The position numbers were made by a program, and so were the translations under genes. The notes beneath the pieces were generated by a model, which saw only the letters and a program-made list of their open reading frames with translations, was not told where the DNA came from and did not search any database. Shown here piece after piece: positions 55,606 through 64,000 of a stretch of DNA of 64,000 bases. This stretch comes from Vigna angularis (Eukaryota > Streptophyta > Magnoliopsida > Fabales > Fabaceae): positions 14,880,001 to 14,944,000 of the forward strand of contig NC_068974.1 in NCBI RefSeq assembly GCF_016808095.1, in the 5' to 3' direction. The first letter of the stretch is position 1; each line of letters begins with the position of its first letter.

Positions 55606-57090
55606 TGTGACATTCCAAAATATCATATACACATATAATATAATAGGATTCAACTATTATAATATGTAAAAACAGTTGAGAGATAGAGATAATAGTATTT
55701 AAATATGTATACAGTCATCCAAAAGATAGAGGGAATTAAAACGAAAATCAAACTTGAGTACAAGTTTCCAAAGTTCTCCAAAATACAAGGCTATTGAAAT
55801 TTTAAAGAGACCTAAAACGTTTTCCAAAAGTGTCGAACTATATAAAATAAAAGCTAGGAGTTTTTCAAAATAACACGCTAATCAACTAAGAGCTAGTAGA
55901 GGGCCTAAGTACTAGGGGCTGGGTCTTCTTCAACCTCCAAAGCTTGCTTCAATGGTACATCATCACCTACTGCTCACATCCAAAGGATTGGATGATCATC
56001 ACAAGGGAGAAGACAAACACATACATTGCAAGGGTGAGCTAGGTCTCAACCAAACATACAGATAATTTCAATTCAATCTAGCATTTCCAAGAACGACCAT
56101 ACACACATAAACATGTAAGTCATCATAAACATAAATATTTATTTCACAAAACTCATTAAAGCAAGCATCCCATCATGTTAAGACTCCTAGACACTTCCGA
56201 ACATAGAATGTATGTAGAGTTGGGGCGAATTGTGCACTTGTGATGGCCCCTACTGCTTTGCAAAGCCATTGCCGATGGGTTCCACCCGACCATACACAAG
56301 GCTAGTCCGTTACCGCGGAATAGACCTTCAGTGATAGCGCCTACCCTAGGATTTTGACTACCTTAATTCTCTTCATAGGTTATAAACTTCAATGATTCAC
56401 ATGGTTATTTCCTAATAAATTATTTAACAGAATTCATTTCTTCTAAGCATTCAAAATTATCACAGCATTGTATCAATACCAGTTCCTAATCATCCAATTC
56501 ACAGTTCATATCAACATCAACCAGCAGTACACGGTCAAATAGGCAAAATCACAAGTTTTCAGATTATCCTTAATTAAAACACAACCCATAAACTTTACAT
56601 GCACTCTATCACTATATCTACTAAATCTAACTCATGCAAATTCAAGAATTTCACAGAACAGCACAAAAGCCCCAGCTTCCCTTACCTCTAGTGTAGAAAA
56701 CCAAGCTCAAGTAGGAACCATAGACCACTTGTTTGCACTCTCAAAATGTTAGAATCACCTATAAATCATCAATTGATGATGGAAAACGAATCTTAGAACC
56801 AAATAGAAGCTAGATTATGGAAGAAAATGAAATGGGTTGCATGCAACAAGTTCAATCGCATGCTTACAACCCTAAGACACACGAGAAAGGGGGTTTTCTT
56901 ACCGGTTGGAGAAAACGGAAAATCAATCGGTAGAAACGTAGCTCTTGGAGTCCTGAAGGTCTAGGTAGCTTCAATTCGGGAAACGAATGGTCAGATTTTG
57001 GAGTTGGAACAGAGAGAAAGGCAAGGCAAGGAAGAAAAGAGAGAGTGCTTGAAAGAAAAGGGGAAACGTTATTCTAAAGCACAATTTAGA
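55606..57090. mobile_element. truncated Tekay-type LTR
   Basis: Begins TGTGACATTCCAAAATATC. It shares the block order of the other two LTR families (ATCCAAAGGATTGGATGATC, GCAAGGGTGAGCTAGG, AAGGCTAGTCCGTTACCGCG, GCTTCCCTTACCTC) and is a third Tekay-type family. No matching CA end or TSD was found, and it runs into locus sequence near 57090, so its last part is deleted. Preceding bases are TATAT. Confidence 0.65.
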
Positions 57091-57095
57091 TGTGG

Positions 57096-59047
57096 TTTTT
57101 TTCATAACTTTGATAATTAGCATTCTTTTTTCTTATTACTTTAAGACTTAATATCACTAATGGTCCCAACATTTGTCGGCTTTGTTCGAAATGATCTTAA
57201 TTTTCTTAAAATGTTCAATGTAGTCCTAAAGATGGTAATTTGTGTTCAATTTAGTCATTTTGGCTAATGCCGTGTAAATTGTTAACGACCAACTGTCCAA
57301 CTGTGCAATACTCAAATGGATGGCATTTAACTGCCCATGTGGACATTTTAATCGCACCACCATAGAGCACTGATGCTTCTAATTTTGAATTTGGAAGAAG
57401 GCCAGAGAGGAGAACCATCATTTAAAATGACCACATTTCCAAGCTGTTCGAGATAACATAAATAAAAAATGGAAAAAGAAATTGTGTCTTTTGAATTAAA
57501 AATGTGTAGGATTGGGAAAAGCAATGTAACTTTGACATGAAAGAGTGTTGGTAAAAAATGTGTGAAGAGAATATACCAAACCATAAAAATGTGTGAAGAG
57601 AATATACAAAACAATATTGTATAACAGCACACTCAACTATAAGTCCAAAGGTTACACTAAACCTAAATATGTCCAACAATGTGTTTGGGTCTATATAATT
57701 CAACATCATAACAACTATACTTATTTCTCAATCAAAATAAATCACTATCATATCAATTTGTTAATAGTTACGTATTCTATTAAATCCTATCAAAGTCTCT
57801 TTCTCTCTGTTATCATTTATTTTCTAAATACACCAAAACCCCAACCAAGTAGATGTGTTGAGAAAGTATTTAACTTATTCTTAAGAAACTTGAACAAAAA
57901 ACCAAACATATCATTCTAGACTTAGATAAGAATCCATATTTCCATGTTAGATTATATACAAAAATACCCCAAAAAAACTACATGCATGCAAGAGAATATT
58001 AAAAGATAAAAGAAAAGATAAAGTAGGAAAAACTTACTGAAATCAAAATTCTAATTGGTAGAATTTGATTATTATCAGCACACTAATAGCTACCTGGTGA
58101 AAAAGATAATAAAAACTTAGGTATCACATAAAGAAGACAAAGTAAATTACGAGGTTTAGAATTTTAAATAGATAGTTAACAAATTTTGGAAATACAATTT
58201 CCATTCGTCATCTATTTTTAATCTCTGTTATCTGATAATCCTAAATGTATTCATTACAACTTAAGAAAATAGTGATTGATAGATGTCTCTGAATTTTACT
58301 GTATTGAAGTTCGAATATCAAACTCAAACTAACAGATTTAGGCAATTTTAGCATGATAGAATTTAAGATTTTAACTTATAAGATGAAGTAAAAAGTAACA
58401 CCTAGATCAGAAAAGTCATTAAATATTTCTAAAAACTGACATGGACAAGTTCAAGTGATTGTTGTTGGAGTTGAAAAATACATAAATCAATGCAGGTTGA
58501 ATCTTCTCCTCGCGTTGTCGTGCTCATTACGAACTGTGATTGATTTTTTTCAGTAGTTGTTTAGTTTAGAATAGTTCTGTGTGTAATCAAATTGTTCATA
58601 CTCTCTTTAAAATAAGAATTGTAATCAAATTTTCATATTGATGTCAATAGATGATGACATTAATCTTCTTAACAGGATATTTTGGGTACTTTGTATTTCT
58701 TAATTGACTTAGCCTTGCTGAACGTAAACATAAGGTGTGTTATGGCCTTGTGAAAGTTGTTGTGCTATCACATCCATCATTTGTCCAAGTGAATAACTTC
58801 CGAGGTATGAGTTTTCATCAATGTTGATTATTTCTTAATTTACATATTTACATAAAACAAAAAGACAATATATATATATATATATATATATTAATTTATT
58901 TTTATGACATTTAAAAATATTTTGTTAATAGTATTAAATTGTTTCTTAGAAGTAGTGATTCAAAGTCTAGTAAATATTATTCTTGAGCAATGCTATTGTA
59001 GCTGGTACTTAGTGTTTTATTCACCATTTACTTTTAACATTAAGTAG
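57096..59047. other. no gene seen; partial MULE-like text at 57130-57420
   Basis: 57140-57330 reads like the terminal region of a non-autonomous Mutator-like or similar repeat (ATGGTCCCAACATTTG, GTTCGAAATGATC, AATGTTCAATGTAGTCC, TTCAATTTAGTCATTTTGG). Only one end could be recognised. The remainder to 59047 is AT-rich with a (TA)n at 58868-58891 and no supportable ORF. The strand around 58715-58810 is open for about 30 codons but matches nothing known to me. Confidence 0.35.
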
Positions 59048-60807
59048 GTGTACTACTTAGTATTCAAAACTTATATGAAGGATGTGATAAATATTCAAAA
59101 CTTATATGAAGGATGTGATAAATATTCAAAACTTTCTTTCTTGGTGAAGTTGTATCACATCAAATGTCTATGCAGAATAAGTGACAAAGTTATGTCCATG
59201 ATACTGGAGTTGCTAGCAGATGCATTTGAACATGCTAAAATTCCAAATTCATTCTATGAAGCCAAAAAAGCTTGGTCTTCATTACAGCAAAATTGATGCT
59301 TGCCCAAATGATTGTATGTTGCATGTTGGAGAAGACAAAGATAGAGATTCTTATAAGAAATTCAAGACATCAGGATGGAAGCCAAAAAGGAGAAATACAA
59401 TTGGTGACGATGTTCTTGTTAATAAGCGAAAGAAGATTCCTGCAAAGGTGTTAAGGTATTTTCCTTTGAAGCCTCGATTATAGAGGATGTTTTTGTCATC
59501 TAAAATAGCTGAGCATATGAGATGGCATGCATCAGAAAGTACAGATAAAGGCATGTTATGACATCCAAGAGATTCTGAAGCATGGAAGAAATTTGAATTG
59601 ATGCACCCTAAATTTGCCTTAGAGCCTCGAAATGTGAGACTCGGTTTATCTACTATTGGGTTCAATCCATATGGCAACTTGAGCACCAATCACAGTATTT
59701 GGCCAGTTGTTCTCATACCATACAACCTTCCTCCTTGGATGTGTATGAAGCAAAGTTCATTCATTCTATCCATGATCATTCCTGGAAAGCGAGCACCGAG
59801 CAATGATATTGATGTTTACTTATAACCATTAATAGAAGAGTTGAAGGAGTTGTGGAACACTGGCATCAAAACTCTTAATTCATATGGGAATGAAGTATTT
59901 GATATGCATGCAGCCATATTGTGGACTATTAGTGACTTTCCAAGACTTATAACCTTATCTGGGTGGAACACACATACAAGATTGGCATGTCCGATATGTA
60001 ATTTTGATACTACTCCTAAGAAGCTTGTCAAAGGTGGTAAATTTTGTTTTATAAGTCATTATCGTTGGTTAGATGAAAGACATAGGTTTAGATTGGCTCA
60101 TTGGAGGCTTGATGGAACTATTGAAAATAGAAGTCGAGCAGTGACAATCTTAGGACATGATATCCTACAAAAACTTGGTAATGTTCACGTTGAATTTGGG
60201 AAAGAACCTATAATTGAAGAAAGCTCAAAAAGACAACGCATCTCTAAGGTAGAGACTCTACAATGGCGAAAGAAAAGTATATTTTTTGACCTTCCTTATT
60301 GGGTAGATAACTTATTGCACCATAATCTGGATGTTATGCATATTGAAAAAAATGTTTGCGACAATATATTGTTTACATTGTTGAATGATAGTACAAATAA
60401 TAAATGCAAAGACAATCTAAAGGCAAGAAAGGACTTGCAACTTTGGGGTATAAGACTAGATTTGTGGTTTGACGAGCATTCTAGATATCTTCCTGCTATA
60501 TATACATTGTCAAATGTAAATAAGGATATGTTTCTGAAAACTTTGAAGAATATAACTGTACCTGATGGTTACTCAAGTAATATTAGTAGATGTGTTGATG
60601 TCAAATAACGTAAGATTGGAGGACTAAAAAGTCATGACTCACATGTGTTGATGGAGCAACTTCTCCCTTTGGCAATAAGAAAGACACTCCCTAAAGAAGT
60701 CTCGTCTATTTTGATTGATCTATGCTCTTTTTTTAAATAATTATGTAATAAAGTTTTGAAGATAGATGAACTTGTCCAATTACAAGATAGAGTTGTCCTC
60801 ACATTGT
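59048..60807 (+). pseudogene. second CACTA transposase, decayed and interrupted
   Basis: Transposase_21-type text over about 520 codons: KIDACPNDCMLHVGEDK, EHMRWHASES, HPRDSEAWKKFE, GFNPYGNLSTNHSIWPVV, NDIDVYL, LSGWNTHTRLACPICNFDT, KSIFFDLPYWVDNLLHHNLD, VMHIEKNVCDNILFTLL, then GLKSHDSHVLMEQLLPLAIR (start of DUF4218). From 59220 the reading frame is constant but carries stops at about 59481, 59559, 59823, 60606 and 60738. A frameshift at about 59260-59290 separates the first part. The first catalytic Asp (TDG in the family) reads TIG. The gene is cut at 60807 by an LTR element inserted in DUF4218. It is only distantly related to the transposase at 37475-40675. Confidence 0.88.
59063..59124. 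repeat. 31-bp perfect tandem duplication
   Basis: Two adjacent copies of a 31-bp unit (begins CAAAACTTATATGAAGG, ends ATAAATATT) just at the start of the decayed transposase, likely replication slippage. Confidence 0.85.
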
Positions 60808-61899
60808 TGTCAGAGCGGCTGCAGCGGAATGGTTAGCGTGGGATAACAAACCAAGAGGGGGGGTGAATTGGTTCTTACTAAAATCGTGTGCCTTAAAAAT
60901 TTCTACTCAATTAAACTTACTTAGCAAATAATAAAGACTATAAAATAGAGTAAGGTTGAGAGAAATTTGCACAGTTGATTTTATCCTGGTTCGGATCTTA
61001 CCAATCCTACGTCCAGTCGCTTATCTCAAAAACAAGATAAACACTTCACTAATCACAAAACTATTACAAACTACAATCACACAGATACAATTTGTAAAAG
61101 TTTAGAAAACACCTCTCTTGAAGCCACAAGAGATGAAACAACACCTCCTTTGAATCTTCACAAAGGATGAAACACTTCCTCCGAATACTTCACGAAGGAT
61201 GAATTCCTCTTCCAAACACTTCCTTAGATGCACCAAGGATGAACCAGCTATTCCTCTATCACCGTAGCAGTATTTCACCAACTCTACAGACAGAGTTTCC
61301 TTAGCTGAGCAAGAGTACACAATTCTCAAGAGTTTCAGAGTATTTGAGCACAAGGGAAGAGTTAGAGTTGAGAGAAAATGAGAGTCTATTTATAGACTCA
61401 TCCAAAGGCTCCTCCATTTTCGCTTTTAGACTTTCTGACTGTGTTAATCGATTAGCTACAGTGGTTAATCGATTAACAACCCAACGGATACTTCAACGGC
61501 TCTAAAAACGGCTAGTTTTTCAAACGTTCACCTTGTTAATCGATTAACAGCCCTTGTTAATCGATTAACGCTAATCGATTAACACCTTCTGTTAATCGAT
61601 TAGCACTGCACTGCTGGGCTTCTTCATGGCGCACTGGAACAATCGATTAACAGCCCTTGTTAATCGATTAACGCTAATCGATTAGCACCTCTTGTTAATC
61701 GATTAGCACTGCACAGAATTTTGCTTATGGCTTATTTTTACATCACTTTTGAATGCATACATAAAACTACTAATTTTCCTATGTTCATACAATTATTACA
61801 AAAGATTACAAGTCTTCAAAGATCATTCTTCATGAGTCTTGTTTGTTCTTGACTTGAGTTGGACATCATCAAAACTTCATCTTCATCAATTTGCTAACA
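60808..61899 (-). repeat. 3' LTR of the short element
   Basis: 1,092 bp. Contains about ten TAATCGATTA cores at 61443-61712, most as the 14-base perfect palindrome GTTAATCGATTAAC, others ending GATTAGC. TTAATCGATTAACAGCCC and CTTGTTAATCGATTAACGC recur as larger units. Confidence 0.9.
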
Positions 61900-62234
61900 A
61901 TCTCCCCCTTTTTGATGATGATCAAAACTTTCTTGATTTAAAGCTTTTGGTAATAATCTGTATTTGAAACACAACTTAAGGAAGAAATAATTGTTAGGGT
62001 ACTTAGAAATAAGTTTAAGGCTTTAAATATTTCTCCCCCTTTTTGATCATTATTAAAAAGTGATGAATAAGTGCTCCCCCTAATTTGATTAGAAATTATA
62101 CTCCCCCTTAATAAAAGCATGTATGCATAGAAAGAATAAGAAAAGACAACATACATTTTATTGAATATTAAGAAGCAAGCATACAAGGAAATATAAAGGG
62201 CACACACTAATAAAAGCATAGAAACATAAATTTC
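61900..62234 (-). other. 3' untranslated region with four polypurine-like tracts
   Basis: Plus-strand CTCCCCCTTTTTGATGATG at 61902 is the polypurine tract proper. Similar tracts follow at about 62031 (CTCCCCCTTTTTGATCATT), 62072 (CTCCCCCTAATTTGATTAG) and 62101 (CTCCCCCTTAATAAAAG). They look like degraded duplicates of the plus-strand primer. Confidence 0.7.
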
Positions 62235-63368
62235 CTAGGGCTCATCATCGCTATCGGGTACATAGAGTTTTGCCAGTTTTTCATCAATCTCCTTAAGATG
62301 ATTATCAATTGCATCATATCTAAGAGCATGATAAGCCATCATATCATCCATCCGTGATTGCTGCATAGAAGCCATATCTGCAATTTGTCTAGATATACTC
62401 TCTAGACTATATTCTTGGGGAGGATGGGATGGTCCAACAACATTGGTTGGATGAGGCATAGGTATATCTTCATCTTCTTCAGCTGATGCATCATCTTCTG
62501 GTGCAATATCATCTTCAGCACGGACAAACATATTTCCTTGGCGTATAAATCCCATTTGATGCAAAGCTGATTCCTCAATTTCATGACTTCTTAAGACGGA
62601 TAGATGTTTCTCTCCGGTGACATCAACTCCTTTATACACACATATTAAGGAAATAAGGAGGGGATATGGAAGATGACCTCTATCATACCTCTTTGCCCGG
62701 ACAATAGTGTCGGAGATAAGATCTACCCAATTGATTTTGATATTTTGAGTAATGGCAGACATGATTATGAGATCAATTTCAAAGCATTGGGCTAGGTTTG
62801 AGCCTCTTGGACACAACAACCATACAATAAGATAATGAAGAACCCTTTCCTCCATTCTAAGATTTCCTACAAGAAGATATCGCCTATTTGGTAGAGGTTG
62901 TTGAGGGTTGCGCATGAAAGAACGATATGCCAAAATTTTGTTAAAATCACCAAAGTCATTTGGCACATGCATGGTATTTTCTAAGATGGGAAGATGAGCA
63001 ACATTGGTCCAAATGTCATTATCCAGAATGATATCTATCCCTTTTACACGAGTGTAAATAATACCATTTTGGGATTTTAGATTGTAGTAGAATACTCTTA
63101 CCAAATCTGGATAATATCTCCCTTGAAGTTGCAGTAGATGCTGGACACCTTGCTTAATCAATTGCTGAGAAAATTGAAATTGATGTGTGGTAAACCAATT
63201 GAGATCTACAAATTTTTGACGAAGAATCTTGCGTTCTTTCCACATTTGTAGATATTCTTCATGCTTTCCATCATCGGAAATCCACCCTTGAATATTCGGA
63301 CCACGTGCAATAGGTGTGCTTTCCGAGCCATAGCTTCTTCTTCTTCTTCTTCTTGATGGTTCAGCCAT
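62235..63368 (-). CDS. putative plant transposon protein (377 aa) of the short LTR element
   Basis: ATG at 63368 (MAEPSRRRRRRSYGS), stop at 62235-62237. The preceding in-frame 47 codons lack the conserved style and are taken as leader. A basic start (RRRRRR) is followed by WISDDGKHEEYLQMWKERKI, VDLNWFTTHQFQFSQQLIKQ, RYYPDLVRVFYYNLKSQNG, VKGIDIILDNDIWTNVAHLP, MEERVLHYLIVWLLCPRGSN and LISLICVYKGVDVTGEKHLS. This is the plant-transposon protein domain also seen in the Athila-like ORF at 28264, though diverged. The tail is acidic, followed by a coil (YDAIDNHLKEIDEKLAKLYV). There is no protease or polymerase motif. It is intact and the only gene of its element. A Gag-like RNA-binding role is possible but unproven. 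Confidence 0.75.
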   Translation of the reverse strand: MAEPSRRRRRRSYGSESTPIARGPNIQGWISDDGKHEEYLQMWKERKILRQKFVDLNWFTTHQFQFSQQLIKQGVQHLLQLQGRYYPDLVRVFYYNLKSQNGIIYTRVKGIDIILDNDIWTNVAHLPILENTMHVPNDFGDFNKILAYRSFMRNPQQPLPNRRYLLVGNLRMEERVLHYLIVWLLCPRGSNLAQCFEIDLIIMSAITQNIKINWVDLISDTIVRAKRYDRGHLPYPLLISLICVYKGVDVTGEKHLSVLRSHEIEESALHQMGFIRQGNMFVRAEDDIAPEDDASAEEDEDIPMPHPTNVVGPSHPPQEYSLESISRQIADMASMQQSRMDDMMAYHALRYDAIDNHLKEIDEKLAKLYVPDSDDEP

Positions 63369-63509
63369 GAGAGCAAGAGATTTGAATTTTGAGAGAAGAA
63401 ATGAAGTGATTTTGAGTTGTAGAGGGATGGGTAAAGTGAGTGGGTAAAAAATGAGGGATGGTATGGGTTTAAATAGGCTAAAAATTGACCCCCCAACGTT
63501 TAAATTCAA

Positions 63510-63779
63510 AAAGTTACCGTTTATAGCCGTTTATAACGGCTAGATTCTGCAGAATTTACTGCAGGTTACCGTTGTTAATCGATTAACAGGGTGTGTTAAT
63601 CGATTAACGTTAATCGATTAACAGGACGTGTTAATCGATTAACAGACGCTGATTTCCGAAAATCAGCAAATTGTTCTGCTTTTCAATTTTTAACATGTTT
63701 TTAATATCCCTAGGTCTCTTCTAAGCTCATAGAATCTATATCTCACTGCTAGTTCCGCTGCAGCCGCTCTGATACCAAT
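63510..63779 (-). promoter_or_regulatory. leader and primer site of the short element
   Basis: Contains the primer site at 63763-63777 and four GTTAATCGATTAAC palindromes (63576-63645). 63753-63772 is the exact inverse complement of 63782-63801 in the adjoining LTR, separated by 9 nt. In the genomic RNA the end of U5 can therefore pair with the primer site. Confidence 0.8.
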
Positions 63780-64000
63780 TGTCAGAGCGGCTGCAGCGGA
63801 ATGGTTAGCGTGGGATAACAAACCAAGAGGGGGGGTGAATTGGTTCTTACTAAAATCGTGTGCCTTAAAAATTTCTACTCAATTAAACTTACTTAGCAAA
63901 TAATAAAGACTATAAAATAGAGTAAGGTTGAGAGAAATTTGCACAGTTGATTTTATCCTGGTTCGGATCTTACCAATCCTACGTCCAGTCGCTTATCTCA
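63780..64000 (-). repeat. 5' LTR of the short element (cut by window end)
   Basis: The 221 bases in the window match 60808-61028 without a difference that I could see. The far end and its TSD are outside the window. Confidence 0.9.

Larger units (their letters stand above)
16289..57110. repeat. duplicated locus, copy 2 (expanded by insertions)
   Basis: 16289-16884 matches 3657-about 4273, and after the Tat-like element 51251-52225 matches about 4274-4477 plus 12567-13488. A match of about 23 bp (TTTTTTCATAACTTTGATAA and flanks) near 57094 equals part of the peptide gene's intron in copy 1. Copy 2 may therefore once have had that gene and lost its exons around the truncated LTR. The right edge near 57110 is uncertain. 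The CTATT site is unoccupied here (51421-51425), while TTCTT and GAATA sites are occupied. Confidence 0.65.
60808..64000 (-). mobile_element. young short non-autonomous LTR retrotransposon with one ORF
   Basis: Left LTR 60808-61899 (TGTCAGAG...GCTAACA), right LTR from 63780 past the window end. The first 221 bases of the two LTRs appear identical. The interior is only 1.88 kb. The primer site (63763-63777, minus strand TGGTATCAGAGCGGC) and the polypurine tract (minus strand AAAAAGGGGGAGAT, 61900-61913) set the direction right to left. The tract and iMet site are of the kind common in Ty1/copia elements, but no gag, protease, RT or integrase is present, so mobilisation would need a partner. 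Inserted in a CACTA pseudogene (bases before it: ATTGT). Confidence 0.88.

Noticed and set aside
55606..57090. Complete solo LTR
   Set aside because: A convincing TG start exists but no CA end or matching 5-bp duplication, so only a truncated LTR is claimed.
57593..57919. 108-codon plus-strand frame
   Set aside because: Low-complexity AT-rich translation (Tyr, Asn, Ile), no domain, no conserved start context, overlapping equally long frames on the other strand.
61443..61712. CRISPR-like array of palindromic repeats
   Set aside because: Plant nuclear LTR. Spacers are 1-60 nt, irregular and themselves repeated, with no cas genes.

Overview
The window is plant nuclear DNA made almost entirely of nested transposable elements. 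It most likely comes from a eudicot, plausibly a legume of the bean/cowpea group. That lineage guess rests on familiarity with the element families and not on a diagnostic gene. The composition is AT-rich with long (TA)n tracts. Spliced genes use GT-AG introns. The LTR retrotransposons carry tRNA-iMet-type or Athila-type primer sites. The only ordinary-looking host gene is a small two-exon gene for a secreted cysteine-rich (thionin-like) peptide at 14234-14711. A broken CTP synthase fragment lies at 459-1459.

Layout. 1-3656: CTP synthase gene fragment, the right end of a CACTA transposon (to 2068), the three-exon tail of a PTTA/En-Spm protein, and a CACTA-like MITE. 3657-16288 and 16289 to about 57110 are two copies of one old AT-rich locus. 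In copy 1 a Tekay/Del-like Ty3 element (4483-12566, minus strand) is inserted, and the peptide gene survives. In copy 2 a Tat-like Ty3 element (16885-51250, minus), a 2.5-kb solo LTR (52231-54771) and a truncated LTR (from 55606) are inserted. Each copy supplies the empty site for insertions in the other, so the duplication is older than all of them.

The core is a five-level nest, four levels of it defined by exact target-site duplications. The duplicated locus contains the Tat-like element (TSD TTCTT). That contains an Athila-like element, 22992-47749 (TSD GGGAC). That contains a CRM-like Ty3 element, 29573-45209 (TSD ATTTA). That contains an 8,117-bp CACTA transposon, 36224-44340 (TSD ATC). 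The CACTA element is the best-preserved mobile unit. It has an uninterrupted 1066-codon transposase and an 11-exon second gene fusing a Transposase_24 (PTTA) region to a Ulp1-like cysteine-protease domain. Its subterminal regions are dense arrays of GC-rich palindromes in an AT-rich background. The outer elements are all damaged: stop codons, frameshifts, loss of the reverse-transcriptase-to-integrase region (Athila), loss of integrase (Tat), and an internal partial duplication of Tat pol with a patch of Athila sequence between the copies.

59048-60807 is a second, decayed CACTA transposase. It is interrupted by a very young short LTR element (60808 past the window end, minus strand). That element encodes a single 377-aa plant-transposon-type protein and is full of the palindrome GTTAATCGATTAAC. 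Its U5/primer-site junction forms a perfect 20-bp inverted repeat. No rRNA or tRNA genes and no CRISPR arrays were seen.
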